Made by a program: the position numbers and the translations under genes | The notes under the pieces: model-generated | Told to the model about the DNA's origin: nothing | Database searches by the model: none | Seen by the model: the letters and a program-made list of their open reading frames with translations, nothing else | NCBI GenBank assembly: GCA_030601615.1 | Contig: JAUVTH010000006.1 | Coordinates: 1-21,827, forward strand | Source: Gemmatimonadota bacterium | GTDB lineage: Bacteria; Gemmatimonadota; Gemmatimonadetes; Palauibacterales; Palauibacteraceae | Direction of reading: 5' to 3' | DNA length: 21,827 nt | Shown: in pieces, positions 14,378 to 21,827 of the stretch | Position numbering within the stretch: position 1 is the first letter of the stretch | How the letters are laid out: each line of letters opens with the position of its first letter

Positions 14378-16782
14378 GGTCCCATTCCATGCGAAGATTT
14401 CCCATATCCGCCTTCGTTCTCCTGGCCCTGCTCGTTTCCGCGGCGCCGGCCATCGGACAGGAGGCGGAGCCGCTTCAGAAGAGCGACATCATCCGACTGC
14501 TCACCGGCACTACCTACACGAAGGCCGAGGTAGCGGGCATCATCCGGCAGAGCTGCCTGTCGTTCACTCCGACGCAGCGCGATCACACCGATTTTCAAGC
14601 CCTGGGCGCGGACGCTGCTGTCCTGTCGGCCATCGACGGCTGCCGGGGCGAGCCTCAGCCGGCCGCAGCGGCTCTTCAGTTGACCATGGGCCGAAGGATC
14701 TTCGACGTGACCGCAGGGGACACCCTCCGTGTGCCGGTGACGATCAACCGGGGCAACGCCGGTGAGAGCGGACTGCGCCTCCGGCTCCTGGGAAGTCGCG
14801 CGATCCGTGGAGGAGCAGGTGAGGACGCTGTGGCTTTCACGGACGCGAACGGCCGGGCCACCCTGGTCGTTCCGGCCGGTACAGCGGCCGCGAGTTACAA
14901 TCTGACCGTCGACAGCGATGTGACGATCGGTGGCGCGCGCGCCGTGACCATCCGTGTCGGTCCAGCGGCTCCCGCGCAGGCCGTCGGAGTCCCGGACCCG
15001 GTGGCGCTGGAGTCGGAAGACGCAGTCGCACCGCTCCGGGTCGGCGTGCACGATCGGTTCGGCAATCCGATCCCGGACGTTCCGGTGGAAGTTCGCGTCG
15101 GCTCCGGGGATGGACCTGTCCTCTCATCGGGTCGAACGTCAACTTCCGGCGAGTTCGAGACCTCGGTCTCGTTGTCCCTGCTGGGCAGCGCCAACCGGCT
15201 CGTGTTCCTGTCGGGTGGCACGATTCTGGGCTATGGCGGCGTTGCCCGACCCGAGGCCCGGGCCGTAGAGCTCGCAGTGGTCTCGGGCGCGGACCAGACC
15301 GCCGAGGCAGGTCAGGATCTGCAGCTTCCTCTGGTGGTGGCAGTGATGGACGGCGGCGGTGTTCCGGCGGCGGACGTAGAGGTCCTGTTCACGGCAGAGA
15401 GCGGGATCGTGCGACCCGAGACGATCCACACGGACAGCCGCGGTGAGGCGAGCACGACCGTGACCATGGGCACGAGCGGCACGGAGACCGTCGTGACGGC
15501 AGTGGTCGGCGACCTGGTCCGCACGTTCACTTTCCAGATGACCCGTGGGGGAATGACGGTCGCGGCCATGCAGGCGGCCCTGATCCAGGCGGCCGGGCTC
15601 ATGGAAGCGGGTGACTCCCAGGGCGCCCGGGATCTCTACGCTCAGGTCGCAGCGGCGGATCCGTCGAACCTCGCGGCGGCCACAGGCGTGGCCGACACGT
15701 ACGCGGCGGAAGGGCAGTACGAGGAGGCCGTCGCGCGCTACCGGACGGTGCTTCGCGCGGAGCCCTCGCGTCGCGTCGCCCAGGTCGGAATGGCCACGGC
15801 AAGCCTCGGCGCGGGCGACCCCGCCGATGCGGCGCGCTGGTTCGATCTCGCCCTGAGCCAGGATCAAAGCGACGTGGATTCCTGGATCGGACTCGGTGAC
15901 GCTCGGGCCCGTCTCGACCAGGGAGATGAAGCGCGTGAGGCCTATGAGCGTGCGCTCGCTCTCGATCCGGGGAACGAAGCCGCCCGGCGTGGAATCGCCC
16001 GGCTGAGCGACAACCCGCTCCTGCTCGAGGCGGATGTGTGGGGTGGCTACACGGACGACAACTCGCGGGACCCCGGATTCCGCTGGGCGGAGCTCAGGAT
16101 CTTTCCGGGCGGTGGGCTCGAGTTCTGGTTCGCGTTCGACAACATGTTGAGCTTCCGTCACCCGTACCTGGTGCGCGGCCAGGACGACATCGAGGGCATG
16201 TTCGGCGGCATCGGCTACAGCTACGGAGCGAATCGGGCGTACCGCACCTCGTTCGAGTTTGGACGCCGCGAGGAGCCGGTGAACAAGACGATCCAGACCA
16301 CCTGGACGGTGGATCAGACGATCGGGTTCACTTCGGGCGGCTGGTTCAAGCTCGGCGGATGGCTCGGCCACTGGTTCGATCGGGATGACTGGGTGGTGTT
16401 CGCCGAGACCGGGATTCCGGCCGGACCCATGGTGGTGAAGCCCATGGCCTCTTATGGCGACTACTTCGGTTCGGGCCTTACGGGTCTTCCCGCCGGAGTT
16501 CCGAATCGAGCCCCGGCGAAGGAGCTGCGCATCGGCCTGGTGACCCGATACGAGGCGGACTTGGGCTTCGGCGTCGAACCGGGCGTGTTCTACGGAAATG
16601 TGGACAGTGACGTATCGGAGGAGTTGAGCGGCAGTCTGTGGGATGCTTCAATGCGGCTCTGGTACGCCGTGAGCCGGACGTTCGCCATCGACAGCTTCGT
16701 TCAATACCAGTCTCCCCCGGGACTGCCTTCCTTCTGGAGGGTCGGACTGGGCCTGCGATTCGGGGTCAAACACCCCGACTGA
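14374..16782 (+). CDS. Large exported protein: Ig-like domains, TPR repeats, C-terminal beta-barrel-like domain
   Basis: The start is ATG 14374, which overlaps the JAMM gene's stop as ATGA. ATG 14389, with GAGG about 9 bases upstream, is a good alternative. The 802-residue protein has a signal peptide (RRFPISAFVLLALLVSAAPAIGQ) and a short helical N-terminal region with two cysteines. Three Ig-like/invasin-like domains span about 105-390, with DRFGNPIPDVPVEVRV, STSGEFETSV and TDSRGEASTTV typical of bacterial Ig-like folds. Residues about 395-545 hold four TPR-like helix pairs, the last around AREAYERALALDPGNEAARR. Residues about 547-802 form Gly/aromatic beta strands ending FWRVGLGLRFGVKHPD, resembling a YaiO-like or porin-type barrel. 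It would sit in the outer membrane with TPR and Ig domains in the periplasm, where it could meet the SH3 protein or the tail of the JAMM protein. No single known family covers the whole arrangement. Confidence 0.82.
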   Translation: MRSHSMRRFPISAFVLLALLVSAAPAIGQEAEPLQKSDIIRLLTGTTYTKAEVAGIIRQSCLSFTPTQRDHTDFQALGADAAVLSAIDGCRGEPQPAAAALQLTMGRRIFDVTAGDTLRVPVTINRGNAGESGLRLRLLGSRAIRGGAGEDAVAFTDANGRATLVVPAGTAAASYNLTVDSDVTIGGARAVTIRVGPAAPAQAVGVPDPVALESEDAVAPLRVGVHDRFGNPIPDVPVEVRVGSGDGPVLSSGRTSTSGEFETSVSLSLLGSANRLVFLSGGTILGYGGVARPEARAVELAVVSGADQTAEAGQDLQLPLVVAVMDGGGVPAADVEVLFTAESGIVRPETIHTDSRGEASTTVTMGTSGTETVVTAVVGDLVRTFTFQMTRGGMTVAAMQAALIQAAGLMEAGDSQGARDLYAQVAAADPSNLAAATGVADTYAAEGQYEEAVARYRTVLRAEPSRRVAQVGMATASLGAGDPADAARWFDLALSQDQSDVDSWIGLGDARARLDQGDEAREAYERALALDPGNEAARRGIARLSDNPLLLEADVWGGYTDDNSRDPGFRWAELRIFPGGGLEFWFAFDNMLSFRHPYLVRGQDDIEGMFGGIGYSYGANRAYRTSFEFGRREEPVNKTIQTTWTVDQTIGFTSGGWFKLGGWLGHWFDRDDWVVFAETGIPAGPMVVKPMASYGDYFGSGLTGLPAGVPNRAPAKELRIGLVTRYEADLGFGVEPGVFYGNVDSDVSEELSGSLWDASMRLWYAVSRTFAIDSFVQYQSPPGLPSFWRVGLGLRFGVKHPD

Positions 16783-16803
16783 TCCCGGGTGGTCTCCAGC
16801 CGG

Positions 16804-16839
16804 TCGCTGAAGAACCCCGGGCGGCCGCGTTTTCAGCGA
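16804..16839 (+). terminator. Inverted repeat after the barrel gene (possible transcription stop)
   Basis: Perfect 8-base arms TCGCTGAA (16804-16811) and TTCAGCGA (16832-16839) flank a 20-base GC-rich spacer, starting 22 bases after the stop codon. There is no T run, so intrinsic termination is uncertain. Confidence 0.35.
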
Positions 16840-16870
16840 TCTGCCAGTCCGCGGATAAGTGTTGACGCCG

Positions 16871-16901
16871 CACCCCTGTGACCTGGCCGGACACGGGGGT
16901 G
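16871..16901 (+). promoter_or_regulatory. Inverted repeat upstream of imuA (candidate SOS operator or hairpin)
   Basis: CACCCCTGTG (16871-16880) and CACGGGGGTG (16892-16901) are complementary at nine of ten positions around an 11-base spacer, about 60 bases before the likely imuA start. It does not match the Escherichia coli (CTGT-N8-ACAG) or Bacillus (GAAC-N4-GTTC) LexA boxes. ImuAB-DnaE2 cassettes are usually damage-inducible, so a lineage-specific repressor site is plausible. A T-rich stretch with three TTTTCGG or TTTTxCGG-like units follows at about 16919-16946. No convincing -10 element was found. Confidence 0.35.
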
Positions 16902-16958
16902 TCGTCGTATCGTCTTCTTGTTTTCGGGTTTTATTCGGTTTTCCGGAAAGGGGGAGGA

Positions 16959-17675
16959 TTGCGACGCTCGGCGGCCATCGTGGAGCTGGAACGACAGATC
17001 GAGAAAATCGAGTCGAGACCCCGCAGTTCGGGCGGCTCCGTTCCCACCGGGGTTTCTTCTCTGGACACGCTGTTGCCCGAAGGCGGGTTGCCCAGGGGAC
17101 AGGTGGTCGAGTGGCTGGGTCCCAGGTCCAGTGGCAAGACGACGCTCCTCCGGGCCGCTTTCGCCGGTCTGCGCGCAACCGGCGAATCGATCGCGCTCAT
17201 CGATTCCGCTCATTCCCTGTATGCGCCGGACTGGACCGGCCTGATCGCAGGGGAGGGAAGATTCTGGGTCATCCGGCCTCCCGACCCGACCGAAGCCGTG
17301 TGGTGCGCCGATCTGATCCTGCGCAGTGGAGCGTTCGGGGCGGTGGCGCTCCTGGCGTCGACCCATGGTGTCGCCCCGGTGCATACGAACCTCCTGTTGC
17401 GTCGCAGTGTGACGATACGCCTCCAGCGCCTGGCGGAGGAGGCGAACGCCGTTTTCGTGACCATGGGCCACGTTCCGCTGGCGGCTCTTCGCCTTTCCTT
17501 TCGCCCCGGCCGTGTCCAGTCCGTTCAGGAAGCATTCGGACCTTTTCTGCCATCGGTTCGGCCCGTGTGGGTGAGAGTGGGCAAGCGGGGTGCGGTAGAG
17601 GTGCCGCTCCTGTGTCCCGTATGTCCCTCCTGGGGGCCCGAGCCGGCGCGGGATCGGAAAGGCCCGGCGACGTGA
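16959..17675 (+). CDS. imuA: ImuA-type RecA-like translesion synthesis accessory protein
   Basis: This protein belongs to the SulA/RecA-related ImuA group. A Walker A motif GPRSSGKT lies at residues 54-61, after TGVSSLDTLLPEGGLPRGQVVEWLG. The pattern is RecA-like, with GESIALIDSAHSLYAPDW for the next strand and AFGAVALLASTHGV for the Walker B region. ImuA helps recruit the error-prone polymerase DnaE2 with ImuB at DNA lesions. The frame is open from GTG 16878, but the first 27 residues are unlike the family. I start at TTG 16959 (238 residues), just after an AAGGGGGAGG stretch; GTG 16980 is another option. Its stop overlaps the GTG of imuB as GTGA. The gene order imuA-imuB-dnaE2 confirms the assignment. 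Confidence 0.85.
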   Translation: MRRSAAIVELERQIEKIESRPRSSGGSVPTGVSSLDTLLPEGGLPRGQVVEWLGPRSSGKTTLLRAAFAGLRATGESIALIDSAHSLYAPDWTGLIAGEGRFWVIRPPDPTEAVWCADLILRSGAFGAVALLASTHGVAPVHTNLLLRRSVTIRLQRLAEEANAVFVTMGHVPLAALRLSFRPGRVQSVQEAFGPFLPSVRPVWVRVGKRGAVEVPLLCPVCPSWGPEPARDRKGPAT

Positions 17676-19108
17676 GAGCCGCTCCCCCCCGGGTGGCGAC
17701 GGTACTGACCGGAGAGGTCCCGCCAGCTTCCGATGGGCCCGGCGGGCTGGATCTCGTGATGGCGCTGCTGGCGGGCTCGCCACGGGTGGCGCCGTTGGGG
17801 CCGGGGGCATGCCGGGTGGACGCACGAGGTTGGGATCGCAGGGGAGGGGAGCCGGCCCTGGTCCGGGCACTGCGGGAAGCCGCGTTGGCGGCGGGATACA
17901 CCGGGGCATGGACCGGTGTGGCGGACGTGGCGGTCGTGGCCGATGCCGCGGCCCTGCTGGCGAGACAACTGGACGGTCATGAATCGGGTGCCCCGCCTCT
18001 TCCGGGCGGCGGCGCGCGAGATGGTGCTTCGATCATCGTGGCTCCGGACGCCGGTCCGGCTTTTCTGGCGCCTCTGCCGCTGTCGTTCTTGCCGATCCCG
18101 GACGATATGCAGGAGACTCTACGGGCCCTGGGCTTCCATCGTATCGAAGAGCTGGCCGTTCGGGATCGGAGTGAGCTGGAGAGTCGATTCGGTCCCGCCG
18201 GCGTACGGGCGCACAGGTGGGCACGGGCGGAAGACGATCGAACGTTCCGTCCTCTCGCTGCGGACGACCTCCCCGAAGCTTCACTCGAGCTGGAAGGGGC
18301 AGCCGTAACGCTGGAGCCGCTGTTGTTCGTGCTCCGTCATCTCCTGCACAGGGTGTGTTCCGATCTGTTGCGCGTGGGCCGGTGCGCCTCCCGTCTTTCG
18401 CTGGAACTTCACCTGGATGGGGCAAGTGCCTCACGGCAGGCCCGGGTGCTTCCGGCTCGTGCGACGAGACGTGAGGACCTTCTGTACGATCTGTGTCGTG
18501 CGGCGCTCGAGCGGGCCGTGGACACGACCGGGTGCCTGGCCGCTCCGGTAAGGGAGATCGTGCTTCGGGTGGAGGAGACGGCGCCTCCCGGTGCGCGCCA
18601 GGGGGATCTTTTCTCGGGGGATTGGCGTGATCCGATGGCTGCGGCCGCGGCCCTCTCCCGTCTGCGAGCCCGACTGGGAAAGGAGGCGATTGCGTGGCCG
18701 CATCCCCGCATGATTCATCGACCCGAGTCCCGCAGTCGCTGGCGACCGGTAGCCTCCGTCGAGACGCCGGAGGAGGAGAAGGCTCGCTCTGCCCCTTCTC
18801 CGGGCGCGACCCGGATCGTTTCGACCGATGGAGCACTCGAGAGCACCCTTCATCTCCTGCCCGATCCGGTCGAGGTGAAGGTGTGGTCCCGGAAGGGACG
18901 CCCCGTGGAGCTCCAGGATGCCGCAGGACGTCGACCGCTGATCGTTGCCGAGGGCCCGGAACGTCTGTCAGGTGATTGGTGGAAGGACCCCTATCGCCGC
19001 GAATACTACCGGGTGTGCACGGGGGAAGGGGAGCTGTTGTGGCTGTACAGGGAGTGGAGGGGGAAGGGTAAGGAAGCCCGGTGGTGGTTGCACGGTGTTT
19101 TTGACTGA
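17672..19108 (+). CDS. imuB: ImuB-type Y-family polymerase homologue, N-terminally shortened
   Basis: I start at GTG 17672, whose GTGA overlaps the imuA stop; ATG 17621 is an alternative with a 55-base overlap. The 478-residue product matches ImuB from SPRVAPLGPGACRVDARGWDR (about residue 31) onward. This is followed by the helix-hairpin-helix block LPLSFLPIPDDMQETLRALGF (about 128-150), the little-finger region, and a clamp-binding motif QGDLF (310-314). It ends in the ImuB C-terminal domain with LSGDWWKDPYRREYY and WWLHGVFD. ImuB is a catalytically dead hub that joins ImuA, DnaE2 and the beta clamp. The first block of the usual palm/fingers region, about 50-70 residues with the FxCLWLPRL-like start and the A-S-x-x-A-x-x-x-G-V-x-x-G-M segment, is missing and replaced by about 28 residues. 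The frame upstream overlaps imuA and shows no lost block. Confidence 0.88.
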   Translation: MRAAPPRVATVLTGEVPPASDGPGGLDLVMALLAGSPRVAPLGPGACRVDARGWDRRGGEPALVRALREAALAAGYTGAWTGVADVAVVADAAALLARQLDGHESGAPPLPGGGARDGASIIVAPDAGPAFLAPLPLSFLPIPDDMQETLRALGFHRIEELAVRDRSELESRFGPAGVRAHRWARAEDDRTFRPLAADDLPEASLELEGAAVTLEPLLFVLRHLLHRVCSDLLRVGRCASRLSLELHLDGASASRQARVLPARATRREDLLYDLCRAALERAVDTTGCLAAPVREIVLRVEETAPPGARQGDLFSGDWRDPMAAAAALSRLRARLGKEAIAWPHPRMIHRPESRSRWRPVASVETPEEEKARSAPSPGATRIVSTDGALESTLHLLPDPVEVKVWSRKGRPVELQDAAGRRPLIVAEGPERLSGDWWKDPYRREYYRVCTGEGELLWLYREWRGKGKEARWWLHGVFD

Positions 19109-21827
19109 GGATCGGCCGTCCGACTTCGTAGAGCTGGCCGCGCGATCCGCTTTTTCCTTCCTGTCCGGTGCCTCGAACCCCGAGTCACTGGCGGGGCGGG
19201 CGTCTACAGTGGGGTTGCCGGCCCTCGCGCTGGCCGACGTGTTCGATCTCGGGGGCGCCGTTCGCTTCACTCGTGCGTGTGGTGACGCGGGTGTGCGTCC
19301 CATCATCGGCGGCGAGATCCGGCTGGGGGACGGCAAGCGGACGGTGACCGGCAGTGTGGGCGACGGAAGGGTGCGCCTCGTGCTCCTGTGCGAGAGCCTC
19401 GCCGGTTATCACGACCTGTCCTCGCTCATCACCCGGGCACGCCTGGCCTCTCCCCGCGGTTCTCCGGGGCTGGTGTTTCCCGAGCTCGAAGGCAGGACAG
19501 ACGGGCTGACGTGTCTCCTGATGACCGGGAACCTGTTGCCCGACACGCCGGGGCTCGACTACCGGATCGAGCGACTGCGGGCCCTGTTCCCTGACCGGTT
19601 CCACCTGGCCCTGGAGCATCACGGACTGCCGGCGGACGCCCGTCGGTGCGCCGCCTGGATCCGGCACGCGCGCGACGTGGATCTTTCGTGGGTGCCGGTG
19701 AACGCCCCCTGGTACGCCTGCCCGCGTGATCGGATCGTGCTGGATGTGCTGACCTGTCTTCGATACGGCACGACCCTGGAGGAAGCGGATGACCGGTTGC
19801 CTCCCAACGGAGAGTGGTACCTGAAGGGCGCTACCCACATGCGGGAGCGCTGGGGACGGGAGGCGCTTCTCGAAACGGTGCGCGTAGCGGAGCGCTGCCG
19901 GTTCCACATGACGGACCTGAAGCCGCGGCTTCCTCCATTCGAAGTGCCCGGGGGTGGAGATCGGAACGCGTTTCTGCGAGGACTCGTGGAACAGGGAGGG
20001 CGCGAACGGTACGGAGATCATCTCGGTACCCGGCACCTCAGGCAGATCGAGCACGAGCTCCGGATCATCCGCCGTCTGGAGCTGGCCGACTACTTCCTCA
20101 TCATGTGGGACATCGTCCGGTTCGCGAACCGGCGCGGGATCCTCGTGCAGGGCAGGGGATCGGCGGCCAATTCCGCCGTCTGTTACTGTCTCGGGATCAC
20201 CGCCGTGGATCCGATCGGGCTGGATCTGCTGTTCGAGCGCTTTCTCTCCGAGTCCCGCCACGAGCCACCGGACATCGATCTGGACATCGCTCACCGGGAC
20301 CGGGAAGAGATACTTCAGTACGTGTACCAGAAGTACGGTCGTCGGCACGCCGCCATGGTATGCGAGTCCATCACGTACCGCGGGAAGATGGCGGTGCGGG
20401 ATGCGGCCCGGGTCCTGGGGTTTTCCTCTGCCGAGAGCGATCGCCTCTCTCTGGAGGTGGATCGCGGTGGTGCCATGGACGCGGCTCGCAGGCTGGCGGA
20501 GGGTGGCGCGGCGAATGCCGGCCTGGACCTCGCTGATCCCCGGACGATTGCCCTGATCCGGACCGTAGCCGGCCTCGAGGACCTCCCGCGGCACCGTTCC
20601 ATCCACGTAGGAGGGTTCGTGATCTCCGATCGGCCGATCGGAGAACTGGTACCGGTGGAACGCGCATCCATGGCAGATCGCACGGTAATTCAATGGGACA
20701 AGGACGACCTCGACCTGCCGGGGTTCATCAAGTTCGATCTGCTGGGGCTCGGAATGCTGACGCTCCTGGGCGATGCCATCCGCACCATCCGGCGGACGCG
20801 CGGGGTATCGATCGATCTGGCCAGGCTGCCTCCGGACGACCCGGAGGTGTACGACATGATCTGCGCGGCGGACACCGTGGGCGTGTTCCAGATCGAATCG
20901 CGGGCCCAGATGAACACGCTTCCACGGGTGCGTCCCCGCTGTTTTTACGACCTCGTGATCGAGGTGGCTCTTATCCGGCCGGGTCCGATCCAGGGTGACA
21001 TGGTGCACCCGTACCTCAGGCGACGGAACGGAGAGGAGCCGGTCACTTACCTGGACCCGCGTCTCGAGCCGTTGCTCAAGCGAACGCTGGGTATTCCGCT
21101 GTTCCAGGAACAGGGGATGAAGGTGGCCATCGCGCTGGCTGGATTCACTCCGGCACAGGCCGACAACATGCGCCGGGCCATGGGGTTCAAGCGTTCGCAC
21201 CAGAAGATGCAGCAGGTCGAGAGAGATCTGGTGGAAGGCTTGAAACGAAACGACGTCGCGCCGGACGTAGCGGCCCAGATCCTGAAGTACCTGACGGCAT
21301 TCGCCAACTACGGTTTTCCGGAGAGTCACTCGGCCAGCTTCGCGCTCCTCGTCTATGCTTCCGCCTATCTGAAGCGCTATTACGCGCCGGAGTTCTACGC
21401 GGCGCTGCTCAACGCTCAACCGATGGGCTTCTACTCGCCGGGCACGCTCATCCACGACGCGCGTCGTCACGGAGTAGAGGTGCGGCCGGTGGACCTGGCG
21501 CACTCCGATTGGGATTCGACATTGGAAGGGCCTCAGCCTCGCGCTCCGGGTGCTTTGGACGCGGAGCCTCCTCGGAGCTCCACTCCGGCCCTGAGAATCG
21601 GACTCCGCCTGGTGAACGGACTCGGCTCGAGGGCCCGGGAGAATCTGCAGGCGGCTCGCGACGAAGGGCCGTTCTGCAGCGTGGAGGACGTGCTGCGGCG
21701 CAGCGGCCTGGGCCCTTCCGAGCTTCGCGTGCTGGCAGAAGCGGGCGCGTTCGAGACGTTGTGGCCGGGGCGTCGCCAGGCACTGTGGGAGCTGCTGAGG
21801 CAGGCTCGAGGAGACGCGGGCCCCCTG
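19095..21827 (+). CDS. dnaE2: Error-prone DNA polymerase III alpha subunit DnaE2 (3' end beyond right edge)
   Basis: The frame is open from GTG 19095 (or TTG 19101) to the window edge, 911 codons of a usual 1030-1080, so the C-terminal OB-fold region is missing. The start overlaps the imuB stop by 14 bases. The C-family polymerase core is intact: PDIDLDIAH gives catalytic Asp395 and Asp397, and KFDLLGLGMLT gives Asp548. QGRGSAANSAVCYCLGIT, FQIESRAQMNTLPR, ALIRPGPIQGDMVHPYLRRR and FPESHSASFALLVYASAYLK are strongly DnaE2-like. It copies damaged DNA as the polymerase of the ImuA-ImuB-DnaE2 mutasome. The N-terminal PHP domain is degenerate: the expected H-x-H before FSFLxGAS reads A-A-R-S, and TDxH-like and NDxH-like blocks read ADVFD and NAPW. 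Confidence 0.96.
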   Translation, partial: MFLTEDRPSDFVELAARSAFSFLSGASNPESLAGRASTVGLPALALADVFDLGGAVRFTRACGDAGVRPIIGGEIRLGDGKRTVTGSVGDGRVRLVLLCESLAGYHDLSSLITRARLASPRGSPGLVFPELEGRTDGLTCLLMTGNLLPDTPGLDYRIERLRALFPDRFHLALEHHGLPADARRCAAWIRHARDVDLSWVPVNAPWYACPRDRIVLDVLTCLRYGTTLEEADDRLPPNGEWYLKGATHMRERWGREALLETVRVAERCRFHMTDLKPRLPPFEVPGGGDRNAFLRGLVEQGGRERYGDHLGTRHLRQIEHELRIIRRLELADYFLIMWDIVRFANRRGILVQGRGSAANSAVCYCLGITAVDPIGLDLLFERFLSESRHEPPDIDLDIAHRDREEILQYVYQKYGRRHAAMVCESITYRGKMAVRDAARVLGFSSAESDRLSLEVDRGGAMDAARRLAEGGAANAGLDLADPRTIALIRTVAGLEDLPRHRSIHVGGFVISDRPIGELVPVERASMADRTVIQWDKDDLDLPGFIKFDLLGLGMLTLLGDAIRTIRRTRGVSIDLARLPPDDPEVYDMICAADTVGVFQIESRAQMNTLPRVRPRCFYDLVIEVALIRPGPIQGDMVHPYLRRRNGEEPVTYLDPRLEPLLKRTLGIPLFQEQGMKVAIALAGFTPAQADNMRRAMGFKRSHQKMQQVERDLVEGLKRNDVAPDVAAQILKYLTAFANYGFPESHSASFALLVYASAYLKRYYAPEFYAALLNAQPMGFYSPGTLIHDARRHGVEVRPVDLAHSDWDSTLEGPQPRAPGALDAEPPRSSTPALRIGLRLVNGLGSRARENLQAARDEGPFCSVEDVLRRSGLGPSELRVLAEAGAFETLWPGRRQALWELLRQARGDAGPL

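Noticed and set aside
15139..16371. 410-codon open frame on the minus strand
   Set aside because: It is antisense to the Ig-TPR-barrel gene, with Arg/His-rich non-domain sequence.
16862..16867. TTGACG as a -35 element for imuA
   Set aside because: No acceptable -10 hexamer lies 16-19 bases downstream, and the sequence there is GC-rich.
16859..17671. N-terminal extension of the imuB frame across all of imuA
   Set aside because: The frame stays open for 270 codons, but the extension is Arg/Gly/Ser-rich shadow of imuA. The GTG at 17672 in a GTGA overlap explains the real start.
19185..21503. 772-codon open frame on the minus strand
   Set aside because: It lies wholly antisense to dnaE2, whose motifs are unmistakable. 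The translation is rich in His, Arg, Gln and Pro with no recognisable domain, as expected for a high-GC antisense shadow.

Overview
This is a high-GC, gene-dense bacterial segment of about 21.8 kb. It carries many secreted or outer-membrane proteins and many 4-base start/stop overlaps. The type of organism is inferred from gene content only. An ECF sigma factor is coupled to an anti-sigma-like protein that carries an AMPK-type glycogen-binding domain. There are several beta-barrel-like proteins with signal peptides, and an ImuA-ImuB-DnaE2 cassette. Together these fit a Gram-negative bacterium, most likely of the Gemmatimonadota or a neighbouring lineage. No tRNA, rRNA, CRISPR array, transposase or phage gene was seen, so this looks like chromosomal backbone.

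Layout. (1) 1-986 (-): 5' part of a PLP-dependent D-threonine aldolase / D-serine dehydratase-like enzyme, cut by the left edge. (2) 1174-4430 (+): ECF sigma factor, membrane anti-sigma-like protein with a C-terminal glycogen-binding domain, exported barrel-like protein with the same domain at its C-terminus, and an exported helical protein of unknown function. This reads as a cell-envelope signalling unit. (3) 4625-5716 (+): a stand-alone ketoacyl-ACP synthase III-like enzyme. (4) 11891-5763 (-): a putative six-gene operon, in transcription order outer-membrane protein, fdhD-like, mobA, PBP4-type D,D-peptidase, moeA, BNR-repeat protein. The last four junctions are 4-base NTGA overlaps.

(5) 12037-16782 (+): three tightly packed genes behind a good sigma70-type promoter. 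They encode a periplasmic three-SH3-repeat protein, a single-pass membrane protein with a cytoplasmic JAMM/MPN domain, and a large exported protein with Ig-like domains, TPRs and a barrel-like C-terminus. This looks like an envelope-spanning module and is the best candidate for an undescribed system here. (6) 16959-21827 (+): imuA, imuB and dnaE2, the error-prone translesion mutasome. ImuB lacks the usual N-terminal polymerase block, and the DnaE2 PHP site looks degenerate. dnaE2 runs off the right edge.

All functions were read from sequence motifs by eye. No database search or structure prediction was run.
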